A stretch of 64,000 bases of DNA from assembly GCF_000455445.1 (NCBI RefSeq), contig NZ_HG417095.1, positions 1 to 64,000 of the forward strand, written 5' to 3'. A program made the translations under genes and the position numbers. The first letter of the stretch is position 1. The number at the start of each line of letters is the position of its first letter. The DNA comes from Hoylesella timonensis 4401737 = DSM 22865 = JCM 15640. Its GTDB lineage: Bacteria; Bacteroidota; Bacteroidia; Bacteroidales; Bacteroidaceae. This document shows positions 46,840-56,495 of the stretch, piece after piece. The notes beneath the pieces were generated by a model, which saw nothing but the letters and a program-made list of their open reading frames with translations, searched no databases and had not been told where the DNA came from.

Positions 46840-48510
46840 ATGCAAATTTATCAAATCTTTACTCGCCTTTTTGGTAATCAAAACATGACCCGCATGCCAC
46901 ATGGTTCGATGGAAGAGAATGGAGTAGGGAAGATGAACGACATCTCTACGACCGTACTCAATCGTATTTACGACATGGGGTTCACGCACGTGTGGTTCAC
47001 GGGTATTGTTCGCCATGCAACGACAACCGATTATTCTACCTACGGTATCCCTCGTCAACATTCAGCCATTGTCAAGGGGAAGGCTGGGTCGCCATACGCT
47101 ATTACCGATTATTATGATGTCGACCCCGACCTTGCCGTGCAGGTGTCGAAGCGTATGAACGAGTTTGAAGCATTGGTGAAGCGTACGCACGAGGCAGGCA
47201 TGAAGGTGATTATCGATTTCGTCCCCAATCATGTGGCACGACAATACCACTCCATTTGCAAACCTAAGGGAGTGAGAGACTTGGGGGAGAACGATGATGT
47301 AAACAAGCACTTTGACATTCACAACAATTTTTATTATTGCCCAGGCTATCCCTTTGAACCTGCCATTGATTTGTGCAAAGATGCCAGCGAACCTTATTGT
47401 GAGTATCCTGCCAAATGCACGGGTAACGATTGTTTTAATGCTTCGCCCTCAGCTAATGATTGGTACGAGACCATCAAGCTGAACTATGGCATTGATTACA
47501 CCGATGCTGGAGGACGCAGTGAACATTTCGACCCCATGCCCGACACATGGCGACAGATGACGGACATCTTGCTGTTTTGGGCTTCCAGGGGAGTAGACGG
47601 CTTCCGCTGTGACATGGCAGAGATGGTGCCAACGGCATTTTGGCATTACGGTATTGATAAGCTCAAGTCAACCTATCCTCACGTCATCATCATTGGTGAG
47701 GTGTACAATCCCACGCTTTATCGGGGGTATATCGCTTCAGGATTTGACTATCTGTACGATAAGGTGGGCATGTACGACTGTTTGCGCGACATCGTGTGTG
47801 GCAAACGTCCCGCCCATCACATTACCCGCCAATGGCAATCCGTAGATAATATTTTGCCAAAGATGCTCTATTTCTTGGAAAACCATGACGAGCAACGCAT
47901 TGCCAGCGACTTCTTTTGTGGTAGTGCCGAGCGTGCCTTGCCGGCTTTCATGGTTTGCGCATGGTTGCACACCAATCCTGTCATGGTGTATGCTGGACAG
48001 GAGCTTGGCGAGCGAGGCATGGATGCAGAGGGATTCAGTGGACTTGATGGTAGGACAACCATATTCGACTACTGGGCGGTAAAGTCTATCATCGAAGGAT
48101 ATTATCAAAGAGAAAAAATGGACAAGCGCAGTCAACGCCTTTCCGAAATGTATCAGAAAATACTGCAATTGTGTCATCAGCCAGCCATTGCGCAAGGACA
48201 GTTCTTCGATTTGATGTATGCCAACACTCAGCACTCGGCATTGTTCAATCCCGATGAGCAGTATGTCTTCTTGCGTAAATCGGCAGAGCAACTCTTGTTG
48301 ATTGTCGTGAACTTTTCGCCCAATCAACAGCGGGTGCATGTCAACATACCCCAACATGCTTTCGACTTTCTGCACATGCGGCAGGCTACATGCAAGGCGG
48401 TGGACCTATTGACGCACCAAGAACAGCGTGCAGAGTGGTCAGCTTCCGTGCCGTTTGTAGCACAAATTCCTGGCTATGGTGGCAGAATCTATGAAATCCA
48501 ACAAGTATAA
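46840..48510 (+). CDS. GH13 alpha-amylase-family enzyme
   Basis: A 556-residue protein without a signal peptide, so probably cytoplasmic. Catalytic residues in the usual order: Asp258 in GVDGFRCDMAEM, Glu287 in VIIIGEVYN and Asp350 in LENHDEQR. Conserved region I is visible as MKVIIDFVPNHVARQY. A Cys-rich loop (CPGYPFEPAIDLC to CTGNDC) is inserted before region II. The family acts on alpha-glucans or maltodextrins; the exact substrate is not clear. It ends at a strong hairpin. Confidence 0.9.
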   Translation: MQIYQIFTRLFGNQNMTRMPHGSMEENGVGKMNDISTTVLNRIYDMGFTHVWFTGIVRHATTTDYSTYGIPRQHSAIVKGKAGSPYAITDYYDVDPDLAVQVSKRMNEFEALVKRTHEAGMKVIIDFVPNHVARQYHSICKPKGVRDLGENDDVNKHFDIHNNFYYCPGYPFEPAIDLCKDASEPYCEYPAKCTGNDCFNASPSANDWYETIKLNYGIDYTDAGGRSEHFDPMPDTWRQMTDILLFWASRGVDGFRCDMAEMVPTAFWHYGIDKLKSTYPHVIIIGEVYNPTLYRGYIASGFDYLYDKVGMYDCLRDIVCGKRPAHHITRQWQSVDNILPKMLYFLENHDEQRIASDFFCGSAERALPAFMVCAWLHTNPVMVYAGQELGERGMDAEGFSGLDGRTTIFDYWAVKSIIEGYYQREKMDKRSQRLSEMYQKILQLCHQPAIAQGQFFDLMYANTQHSALFNPDEQYVFLRKSAEQLLLIVVNFSPNQQRVHVNIPQHAFDFLHMRQATCKAVDLLTHQEQRAEWSASVPFVAQIPGYGGRIYEIQQV

Positions 48511-48541
48511 TATAGGCGCTTGCCATCAATCATTCGAGTGT

Positions 48542-48587
48542 GTAGGTGTTCAAGATGAAAACTAAACGTTTCATTTTGAGCACCTAC
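48542..48587 (+). terminator. Hairpin terminator after the GH13 gene
   Basis: A 19-bp stem (GTAGGTGTTCAAGATGAAA with TTTCATTTTGAGCACCTAC; one G-T pair and one mismatch) and an 8-nt loop, 31 nt after the stop codon. Confidence 0.7.
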
Positions 48588-48630
48588 TGTCGTTTTGTGG
48601 CATTCCTACAAACTTCATCAACCTAACAAA

Positions 48631-50787
48631 ATGCGTACACAACTATTCATCACCATGCATCTTCAAAATCATCAGTCAAAGCTACTTTTAGCATGTTTGC
48701 TTTTATTTTCGTGCTTCGTAGTCCTTCACACAGATGCAAAGCCAACAGTGCCACCAGTTCGTGTGGCTTGCGTGGGCAATAGCATTACATACGGAACGGG
48801 CATCGCCAATCGTGATAAAGACTCTTATCCCGCACAGCTACAGGCGATGTTGGGCAATAAATATCTCGTTGGGAATTTTGGAAAACCCGGAGCTACCTTA
48901 CTTCGACATGGTCATCGCCCTTATTTCAAGCAGCAAGAGTTCCGCGACGCCATGGCATTTCACGCCGATATTGCCGTTATTCATTTAGGCATCAATGACA
49001 CCGACCCACGAAATTGGCCCAACTATCGTGACGAATTTGTGACCGATTATTTGGCTCTTATCGACTCACTTCGTCAAGCCAACCCAAAGGTGCGCATCAT
49101 TTTGGCAAGATTGTCGCCTATTGCACACAGACATCCGCGTTTTATCTCAGGAACGCAACAATGGCACGAGCAGATACAGGCAAGCATTGAGACTGTGGCA
49201 GCAATCAGTGGCAGCGAACTGATTGATTTTCATGCGCCTTTATATCCTTATCCTTTTTTGTTGCCCGATGCCTTACATCCCAATGCGGAAGGTGCTGGTA
49301 TCATGGCAAAAGTGGTTTATGGCAGCATTACAGGCAATTATGGTGGCTTGCACCTGCCAGCCATTTATACCGACAATATGGTATTGCAGCGAGATGTACC
49401 CATAACGATTCATGGTATAGCCAATGCAGGAGCGACAGTCAAAGTTAAATTAGGAAGTCTGTACCAAGCAACTCGTGCCAATCAACTGGGCAACTGGCAG
49501 GTTACCTTTGCGCCTCAGAAAGCCGAACGGAGCACGACACTCACCGTAAGTGCTGGTAAGCAAAAGCGTATCTTCCACGATGTGGCGATAGGCGAAGTGT
49601 GGCTTTGTTCGGGACAGTCGAACATGGCTTTCATGATGCACCAAGCCGCCACAGCCCAGCGGGATATTCCCCTTTCTGATGATGAGGATTTGCGTCTCTA
49701 CGACATGAAGCCCAATTGGGAAACGGTTGATGTGGAGTGGAACAAGTTGGTACTTGATTCGTTGAACCATTTGCAGTATTATCGTTCCTCGTCATGGACA
49801 GTTGCGTCACCCGATGCGGTGCGAAATTTTTCGGCTGTGGCTTATTATTTCGGTCGTATGTTGCGCGACAGTTTGCAAGTACCTGTAGGGATTATCTGCA
49901 ATGCAGTGGGTGGTTCGCCTACCGAGTCTTGGATTGATCGGCATACATTGGAGTCACGTTTTCCTGCTATTCTCAACAACTGGCTGCACAACGACTTCAT
50001 TCAACCGTGGGTGCGACAGCGGGCTGCCAAGAACATCGCACAAGCAAAGGGAGTAGGCGTAAGGCATCCGTACGAACCTTGTTACTTGTTCGAGAGCGGT
50101 ATCTTGCCCTTGCAGCGATATACTGTTAAGGGGGTGACTTGGTATCAAGGCGAGTCGAACGCCCATAACATAGAGGCACACGAAACGCTGTTCAAGCTGT
50201 TGGTCGATTCTTGGCGGCAGTATTGGAACAATGCCAGCATGCCGTTTTATTTTGTGCAGCTATCAAGTCTTGACCGACCGTCGTGGACTTGGTTTCGTGA
50301 CAGTCAGCGAAGGTTGATGCAGCAAATTCCCAATACGGGCATGGCAGTATCTTCCGACCTTGGTGATTCGCTCAATGTGCATCCAACCCATAAACAGGAG
50401 ATAGGCGAGCGACTGGCTCGGTGGGCATTGGGTGACACCTATCATCGCCCACTCATGCCGTGTGGTCCGCTGTTTAAGTGTGCTTGGCGTGAGATGGGAA
50501 ACAAGGTCGCTGTCTCGTTTAGTGATGCTGACAAACTGTCTACCTCTGACGGTAAGCCTGTTGATGGTTTTGAGATAGCCCAATACGATGGTTTGTTTTA
50601 TCCTGCTCATGCAGAGATTAAGGGAAAGTTAGTGATTCTTCAATCCGACAAGGTCAGGGAACCTCGTTTTGTGCGTTACGGTTGGCAGCCGTACACTCGT
50701 GCCAATCTTGTCAATGGTGACGGGCTTCCTGCCTCTACTTTCCGAGGTGAGGTGACTACACAGCCTTGCAGGTCTCGAATGAAATAA
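48631..50787 (+). CDS. Two-domain GDSL esterase / sialate O-acetylesterase
   Basis: A 718-residue exported protein. I start at ATG 48631; ATG 48655 is also possible, and both lead into a signal peptide ending near HTDAKP. Domain 1 (about 35-235) is an SGNH hydrolase: GNSITYGTG, HLGINDTD and DALHPNAEG. Domain 2 is a sialate O-acetylesterase: catalytic Ser in WLCSGQSNMAF, GVTWYQGESNA, and His in VHPTHKQEIG. It would remove O-acetyl groups from sialic acid or other glycans in the periplasm or outside, unlocking them for further hydrolysis. Confidence 0.92.
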   Translation: MRTQLFITMHLQNHQSKLLLACLLLFSCFVVLHTDAKPTVPPVRVACVGNSITYGTGIANRDKDSYPAQLQAMLGNKYLVGNFGKPGATLLRHGHRPYFKQQEFRDAMAFHADIAVIHLGINDTDPRNWPNYRDEFVTDYLALIDSLRQANPKVRIILARLSPIAHRHPRFISGTQQWHEQIQASIETVAAISGSELIDFHAPLYPYPFLLPDALHPNAEGAGIMAKVVYGSITGNYGGLHLPAIYTDNMVLQRDVPITIHGIANAGATVKVKLGSLYQATRANQLGNWQVTFAPQKAERSTTLTVSAGKQKRIFHDVAIGEVWLCSGQSNMAFMMHQAATAQRDIPLSDDEDLRLYDMKPNWETVDVEWNKLVLDSLNHLQYYRSSSWTVASPDAVRNFSAVAYYFGRMLRDSLQVPVGIICNAVGGSPTESWIDRHTLESRFPAILNNWLHNDFIQPWVRQRAAKNIAQAKGVGVRHPYEPCYLFESGILPLQRYTVKGVTWYQGESNAHNIEAHETLFKLLVDSWRQYWNNASMPFYFVQLSSLDRPSWTWFRDSQRRLMQQIPNTGMAVSSDLGDSLNVHPTHKQEIGERLARWALGDTYHRPLMPCGPLFKCAWREMGNKVAVSFSDADKLSTSDGKPVDGFEIAQYDGLFYPAHAEIKGKLVILQSDKVREPRFVRYGWQPYTRANLVNGDGLPASTFRGEVTTQPCRSRMK

Positions 50788-50855
50788 CAGCAACAGTTTC
50801 AGCAAACGAGCCTGTGAAAGTAAAAAGTTTTACCTTTCTTGGTAAGAAGATTCGT

Positions 50856-51041
50856 TGTTTTTGTCCTATCATTTTACCAAAAAACGGCCATCGAAAATCT
50901 TCAAAATAGAAAATTTTAATAGGCAAGCAATGGACAAAATTGCGCTGATTTTAACAAAATAGACGTCTCTTTAAGTCAAAACATTGCCTTAATGAGCTTG
51001 GAAACATGTATCAGAGGCGTTATTCGCATGCAATAGTGCCT
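50856..51041. repeat. Dispersed structured repeat, copy 3 (truncated)
   Basis: Matches the first 185 bp of copies 1 and 2, in the same orientation, including the conserved head and the GTTATT-x-CATG segment. Similarity stops near 51041 and the hairpin half is missing. This is where the mobilizable element begins. Confidence 0.75.
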
Positions 51042-51261
51042 CTAGATAATTCTTAAAACACAACTCGTTGAGAATAAAGAAGTTACCTTGTTTGTACAAC
51101 TAAACTGGTAACGATTTGGAAACGAGCGAACTACTTGGCTTCGCTGTTTTCTGCCTAACAAAGAACGCTTGTTATTCTGTTTGCAAAGATAATACTTTGT
51201 TACCGAATAGCAAGCGTTTTTGATGAGATATTCTTTATTATGCACTTTTTGTATGCTATGT
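51042..51261. other. Left end region of the mobilizable element, non-coding
   Basis: No convincing gene. It has an imperfect inverted repeat (AACGCTTGTTATTC at 51164-51177 with 51205-51218). A minus-strand promoter-like pair, CTTG, 19 nt, TATCTTTG (-7 box at 51184-51191), points leftward, away from the relaxase and into non-coding DNA. A gene driven by it may have been lost. Confidence 0.45.
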
Positions 51262-52323
51262 TTATATTCCCCTTCCACGTTTCTTCTTTCTGTTAGCTTG
51301 GTATCTGAGTTTGCGCTGCCATGCAGCTTCGGTTAAGTCATTGCCTTGTGTACTTGGTGTAATTAAATCGCCTAACCCTTCCACCGCTTCATCGGCTGCG
51401 CTAACGATGGTGTCTGCCACTGCACCAATGGGATTCTGCCCTTGTGAGGTATCATTGTCTCGTGAGATAGAGGAGCGGCTTGGAGGTACAAGTTGGTAGC
51501 CTGTATCTGATTGTTCTTTCTTTTCTGTAGGCTCTTGTACTGTTAGATGTGGTTTCCTTGATTCTTCCTTGTTGGTTGTTTCAAAGTTCTTCTGCAAGGA
51601 ATGGTAGCCGAACTCCCTGCCGATTTCGGAAGCCTTGAAGGATTGCCCTGCGTATGAGAACTTCAAGCCATATACCTTGCCCTGCTTGTTCTTCATACGC
51701 TCTATGGTAATGCCGTTTTTGTTCAATTCATAAAGGAACATGGAATGCCCCGTGACGCCTGTTCCTTTGTACTTGTCAAGCAAGGTGTAGCAAATCTTCT
51801 GCACCTGCTGCTTTGTTTGCTCTCTTGTAGGGCTGGCTTTTTCCTTTTGGTGTTTCCTTTCTGCCTTGACCTCTTTTGCAATGGTCAAGCCTTTCTCCCT
51901 GCTGATTTCCTCTGCCACCCTTGCAGCCCTATTGCTCACAAAGGTGGTATCATAGACCTCTCCGTACAGGCTGATACGGTTGGCGATGATGTGAATGTGT
52001 CTGTTGTCGGTGTCCTTGTGCGTTACTGCCACCCATTGGTGGTTGTCAAGTCCCATTCGCTTGGCAAACAAATGGGCTATCCGCATAAGTTCGGACACAG
52101 GCAGCTTTTTTTCGTCCTGCGGTGCAATACCGATTTCGATACGGAGAAACTTGTTCCTGCAACGGCTGTTGTAGTCGCTGACCACCTTCATTTCCTCATA
52201 GATGCTCTTTGGCTCCCTGCTGCAAAGATTGTGGAAGACAAGCCGATAACCGAGCTTGCCTTCTCTGAAAATATAGTCCAAAGCCGTGCTGCCGTGCGCT
52301 ATCGCCTTACATTTACCTATCAT
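51262..52323 (-). CDS. Relaxase / mobilization nuclease (BmgA-like)
   Basis: A 353-residue relaxase. It would nick the element's oriT and carry the strand into the recipient using conjugation machinery supplied by another element. The metal-binding histidines are in DTDNRHIHIIANRI; the N-terminus MIGKCKAIAHGSTALDYIF holds the usual polar and Tyr residues. The C-terminal 100 residues are charged and low-complexity. The start overlaps the mobC-like gene by 11 nt, so both are expressed together. Confidence 0.9.
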   Translation of the reverse strand: MIGKCKAIAHGSTALDYIFREGKLGYRLVFHNLCSREPKSIYEEMKVVSDYNSRCRNKFLRIEIGIAPQDEKKLPVSELMRIAHLFAKRMGLDNHQWVAVTHKDTDNRHIHIIANRISLYGEVYDTTFVSNRAARVAEEISREKGLTIAKEVKAERKHQKEKASPTREQTKQQVQKICYTLLDKYKGTGVTGHSMFLYELNKNGITIERMKNKQGKVYGLKFSYAGQSFKASEIGREFGYHSLQKNFETTNKEESRKPHLTVQEPTEKKEQSDTGYQLVPPSRSSISRDNDTSQGQNPIGAVADTIVSAADEAVEGLGDLITPSTQGNDLTEAAWQRKLRYQANRKKKRGRGI

Positions 52324-52738
52324 TTCTTGTCAGATTTAAGACCTTATATATTTCATCATCCACCCGAAAATGCGGGTCGTAAAACCGCTTAAATGCTTCT
52401 TTGGCACATAGCGATAGGTTCTTTGTGATATGTAGCCAATCTTCGTCCTTGAGCTTGATGAGATTGGAAATCTGCCCATAGAACCTTCCTGTATGTTGGA
52501 GAATGACAATGGCTTCCCTCTCATTGTCTGTCATCTTGGGAACGGCTGTTACTTCTCCGTTAAGGAGTATTTCCCGACAATAATCGGAGAATTTCCGTCC
52601 CGTGCTTTCCGCTCTTGATTTGATACGCTTCTTCTCTTCACTGGTACATCTTACCTTGATGAACTCCGTTTTGTTCATCCGCTGTTCTTCTTTATCCTGT
52701 TGCTGCCATCGGGCAGCTTTTCCTTTATATCTGTTCAT
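52313..52738 (-). CDS. MobC-like relaxosome accessory protein
   Basis: A 141-residue basic protein. The N-terminal half has a ribbon-helix-helix-like segment (KTEFIKVRCTSEEKKRIKSRAESTGRKFSDYCREILLNG), as in MobC/BmgB proteins that bind oriT and assist the relaxase. It sits directly upstream of the relaxase and downstream of a likely oriT region. Confidence 0.85.
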   Translation of the reverse strand: MNRYKGKAARWQQQDKEEQRMNKTEFIKVRCTSEEKKRIKSRAESTGRKFSDYCREILLNGEVTAVPKMTDNEREAIVILQHTGRFYGQISNLIKLKDEDWLHITKNLSLCAKEAFKRFYDPHFRVDDEIYKVLNLTRNDR

Positions 52739-53100
52739 ATAAGTTTCCTTGAAAGTTTATCATTGTAGATGATTTATTATCTCTTAATTCCTAAATACTG
52801 ACCGATGAGAACGGAGTGATTACGGTCTTATCTCCCCGATAGTCTGACGAGGGGAGCAAGGGCAGTTTGTGGGTACAAACTGACGTCTTGCAATATCAGC
52901 TAACGAAACGTTTACGCACAAGGCGTTTTGTAGTTGAAAAGTGAATGCCGTGCATTCTGTGTTTAACTGCGTTCGTGGTGTTCCCATCATTCAGTATGTT
53001 TGACAAATGTCTGTTGTTATGTTCTCTAAAAAAGGGTTGAGGGTTTTGAGTGGAATAATATCCCCTTTTCCCAAAAGTCCTCGCCCCCTTTTCCTGTGCC
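52739..53100. other. Non-coding region, likely oriT of the mobilizable element
   Basis: This 362-nt gap lies just upstream of the mobilization pair, the usual oriT place. It has a perfect hairpin CAGTTTGT/ACAAACTG (52863-52882) and a second stem CTCCCC/GGGGAG just before it (about 52832-52857). I cannot identify the nick site. No gene is seen. Confidence 0.45.
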
Positions 53101-53535
53101 TCACAGCTTTCTCCACTTCTCTATGTCCTCACCATACTCCTCCAAATGAATGCGCACGATGTTCTCCACGAAACTTGAAAGGTTGCTGCCCCTGTCGCCT
53201 AACCTGCGCACGATGAAGTCGGCACGTTCCTGCGTTTCCCTGCTCAGATAGACCGCTTTTCGGTTGCTTAGTTTTGTTGGAACAAGGTAGGCCTGCTTGT
53301 AGGCTTCGAGCGTCTCCTTTCTCATCCTGGCACTGATGCGTCTTTGAACGGTTGCGTTCTCTGTATGCTGTGCAGGCTCAGAGTGCGCAGTATTCTCTGT
53401 GTCCTGCTTGTTTGTTCGTCTTTCTCTTTCAGGAACCGCAGTTGCTTCTTGTGAAGTAGATTCGTTCTCTGTTTCATCTTCCATACCCAAGAACCATGAA
53501 AGGTCTTTGTCGCCCATCATAGTTTCCTTTTCCAT
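53101..53535 (-). CDS. DUF3408 protein of Bacteroidales mobile elements
   Basis: A 144-residue protein. The N-terminal half is polar and disordered. The C-terminal half (KAVYLSRETQERADFIVRRLGDRGSNLSSFVENIVRIHLEEYGEDI) matches DUF3408, a small ribbon-helix-helix-like domain frequent in conjugative and mobilizable elements and often linked to DNA binding. It overlaps nothing and is 2 nt from the primase gene. Confidence 0.82.
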   Translation of the reverse strand: MEKETMMGDKDLSWFLGMEDETENESTSQEATAVPERERRTNKQDTENTAHSEPAQHTENATVQRRISARMRKETLEAYKQAYLVPTKLSNRKAVYLSRETQERADFIVRRLGDRGSNLSSFVENIVRIHLEEYGEDIEKWRKL

Positions 53536-53537
53536 TT

Positions 53538-54512
53538 CTATTTCATTTTAAGTTTGACTTGTTTTGATTTCTTGTTTTGTCCTGTAATTGATATGTGTGT
53601 CTGTTTCTGCGCTTTCCGTTTCTGCTGCTCACTGACACGGCTGACATGATATTCGTTGAGATCCTTGAAGTCTTTGTAATGTATGTTCATGTCCTCAACA
53701 TGGAAGCCTGCCTTTATGAAATCTTGAACAGCCCTCCGTCCTGCTTCATCATTGTCAAGGAAGGCACGGATATGGGTGAGATGTTGGTCATTCAAATAGC
53801 GGATAGTCCTTGACACGTTGCTCACGGAGTTCATCACAAGGCAGTGGTTGGTAATCTCTTCTTTCATTGAAAGGAAGGAGAGGAAGTCCATGAAGCCTTC
53901 AAAGATACATACTGGCTCCGCTCTGTCCGTGAATATCGGAGTAATGTCCTTCGGGGCAATCGTTCCCTTGAACGTCTTGTCGTCACGAAGCTCATAGCCG
54001 CCAGAGAGATTAGCATAGCCGATGGCTTGATAGAGTCTGCTCCTTACCTCATAGCTGATACATTTGAGGAAAGGTATAGCCTTTTCCATGTCAATGCAGC
54101 GTTCCTTCGTAAGATATTCCTGTAAATGTGGTGGCAGGGTGTCTGATATTTCTATCAGTCTCCTTGCTCCATTTACAGCCATCACAGGCTGGGAATTATT
54201 TGGCACGAAGTCTTTACGAGAACTATATGTTATATTATCGGAAGCGTTTTGTTCCAAACGGCAAATGGCTTCCGATAGCGTGCAGCTCTCCAAACGCATA
54301 CAGAGGTCAATGATACTTCCGCCCCTACCTTCGGCATAGTCTATCCAGAGGTTCTTCTGTGTGTCCACCTTAAAACTCGGATGCGTTTCCTCTCTGAGTG
54401 GTGAGCGGTACAGCGCATAGGAAGGTGTCCTACGTACAGGCTTGATGCCTTTCCTTTCAAGATACTCCACGATGGGGTATTGCTTGATGCGTGATAAATC
54501 TTCTTCTTTCAT
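53538..54512 (-). CDS. Toprim-type DNA primase of the mobilizable element
   Basis: A 324-residue DnaG-like primase. The N-terminus follows the CHC2 zinc-finger layout (YRSPLREETHPSFKVDTQKNLWIDYAEGRGG) but the zinc-binding Cys/His are missing. The Toprim acidic residues are in VCIFEGFMDFLSFLSM and AFLDNDEAGRRAV. Such primases prime replication of the excised circle. The last residues are very basic. Confidence 0.88.
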   Translation of the reverse strand: MKEEDLSRIKQYPIVEYLERKGIKPVRRTPSYALYRSPLREETHPSFKVDTQKNLWIDYAEGRGGSIIDLCMRLESCTLSEAICRLEQNASDNITYSSRKDFVPNNSQPVMAVNGARRLIEISDTLPPHLQEYLTKERCIDMEKAIPFLKCISYEVRSRLYQAIGYANLSGGYELRDDKTFKGTIAPKDITPIFTDRAEPVCIFEGFMDFLSFLSMKEEITNHCLVMNSVSNVSRTIRYLNDQHLTHIRAFLDNDEAGRRAVQDFIKAGFHVEDMNIHYKDFKDLNEYHVSRVSEQQKRKAQKQTHISITGQNKKSKQVKLKMK

Positions 54513-54694
54513 TGCTTTGATACTTTAATGGGTTGAATGATAATTATTTATATTTGTCTGTTTTTATGGTTTTACTGTTTCCAAAGTTTTCCCCCTCCAA
54601 ACTTTTTCATCTTTCTTCTTACTACATACTATTTTGTGATAAGTGATTGATAATCAGTGTTACTTTGTAGTATAAGACAACACTACACATTCTA

Positions 54695-56041
54695 CTACAT
54701 TTGGCTACTACAAGTTTGAAGGAGCGGGCAGGGCAAGATTTTCCTAATTTTGTAGACATAGATGGGGCTACCACCGTTTCTTCGTTTGCTCACCTTTATG
54801 TATCCTGCTTTCTTCAAGGCTTCACCCATACGCTTGGCAACAAGTGGCTGGTGAGTATAAATACCCAAATAAGTGAGTATCTCCGTAGTGGTCATTAACG
54901 AATAACTTTCATTCTCCGTTGGCTTTTCAAAACAACGCAACAAAAGCTCCATCTCTGCAGTTTGTACTTGAAAGTCTTCACTCTCTCTATATAGTTCGGC
55001 AATCTCGTCATCATCAAACCAATAGCGAAAACCTGACTTTAACAGGGCTTTGGCTTCCGCATAAACATTGTCCATCGAGATAGCTTTTGCTCTCTCAATA
55101 TTTATGGAAAGCACTTCAAAGGGCAAGAAGCGCCTGCTGCCTGTGGGGTCGGTAAGGAAGTCATTGCCATTTACCGATGCAACGAAGCTCGCCAAGTGGG
55201 GGTGTTCCTCCACATACTTGTCGTAGGGCATACGGTACTTGACCATCGGGCAGGTAATAAGGTTTTTGAGTTCGTTTTCGTCACGCTTGTTGAGGGCTTT
55301 GAGCTGGTCATCAATGTTCACGATAAGATTCTGCCCGATATAAGTCAGCGTATCCTTCTCCTGCGGATATATCTTGTCCGTGTAGCTGTAACCGTGCAAG
55401 GCTGGCGGACAGAGCAAATCCAAAAACGTGGTTTTGAACTTTCCCTGCTCGCCCGTCAGCACGAGACAGGTGTGGTTTCGGCACTCACGGTCGTCCATGG
55501 CATTGGCGACCACTGCCACGAGCCATTTGGTGAGGTACGGCAGCCACTTGTCAGAGTTACGCACCACAACGCAACTTGCCAAGTCAGGAATGGCTTTCAG
55601 TGAAAGGGAAGAAATATCACAACAGCAATTGTTTTCATTATTGCCACTACTGTCATGATTACAACTATCGCTATTGCCACTATTATTACCACAGATATTA
55701 CCAATATCCCTCAAGGGCAATCCCTTGAAATACTCCTGTATAGGGTTGATACGTGGAGAGAAGCTGCTCTCTATAATGGAATAGAGGTTGTCGGAAGATG
55801 TGATAATCCCCACATCGTTGTCAAGTTCCCTGCGGAGCGTGTTGATTTCATAGCGACCCACTTTTAAGAAGTGAGCATCGCTCTTGCCCCTGTATTCAGT
55901 TCTTCCCAACACCGTGTTGTACCTAAACTCATAATAAGAGGAGAGATAGGTTTCTATCTCACCATTTTTGGAGGAAGTCTTCCTTTGCTTGGGCGTATTA
56001 TTTTCGTCCACTGAATTGCCTTTATCTGCGTTCCTTTTCAT
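54695..56041 (-). CDS. VapE/VirE-type P-loop ATPase (element replication helicase)
   Basis: A 448-residue protein. I start at ATG 56041 (MKRNADKGNSVDENN); an open frame reaches 56209 but adds atypical sequence. Walker A is LTGEQGKFKTTF and Walker B-like LIVNIDDQLKAL, with SVNGNDFLTDPTGSRRFLPFEV, all hallmarks of the virulence-associated-E family. Residues about 110-140 are an Asn/Ser/Cys-rich low-complexity stretch. It pairs with the primase for replication of the element. Confidence 0.88.
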   Translation of the reverse strand: MKRNADKGNSVDENNTPKQRKTSSKNGEIETYLSSYYEFRYNTVLGRTEYRGKSDAHFLKVGRYEINTLRRELDNDVGIITSSDNLYSIIESSFSPRINPIQEYFKGLPLRDIGNICGNNSGNSDSCNHDSSGNNENNCCCDISSLSLKAIPDLASCVVVRNSDKWLPYLTKWLVAVVANAMDDRECRNHTCLVLTGEQGKFKTTFLDLLCPPALHGYSYTDKIYPQEKDTLTYIGQNLIVNIDDQLKALNKRDENELKNLITCPMVKYRMPYDKYVEEHPHLASFVASVNGNDFLTDPTGSRRFLPFEVLSINIERAKAISMDNVYAEAKALLKSGFRYWFDDDEIAELYRESEDFQVQTAEMELLLRCFEKPTENESYSLMTTTEILTYLGIYTHQPLVAKRMGEALKKAGYIKVSKRRNGGSPIYVYKIRKILPCPLLQTCSSQM

Positions 56042-56495
56042 TATATGCTTGGTTTGGTTTCCGAGAGTGAAGTTATGAAGAGAACTGGAAAGTTCCAAGC
56101 ATTCAAAGAGTGCTTGCATAATGTTGCGCAAATTGGCAATGAATTTCTCACGGATTTTTGACAAGAAACTGTTGGAAAGTATGGATTTAAGCCCCAAACA
56201 AGAGGACAAGTGTGTAAAGAATGCAAGAAAGGCAGGTGCTAATTTGCTACAATACGCATCGTATTGCGTTGGCTAAAAGGATATGATAAAATGGAGTAAA
56301 GAGACAAAGAAAGAGAGCGACAATCATTTTATCCTTTCATTGTTTTTCCTTGTATTTCCCTACTGTTCCCTTGTGCTTTGAAGTATGACAAACACTCCCT
56401 ACTTTTGCAGGCAGAAATATGCGGTGAAACGCAAAACGGACAAAGGTTTTATTAAACCAACAAGACAGAAATACAAACAAAACAATAATAAAACT

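Noticed and set aside
47737..48375. 212-codon minus-strand frame inside the GH13 gene
   Set aside because: Lies opposite the catalytic region of the amylase, with no family pattern; codon-bias artefact.
51042..51278. 78-codon minus-strand frame at the end of the mobilizable element
   Set aside because: Crosses a promoter-like sequence and an inverted repeat, overlaps the relaxase end, and shows no domain.
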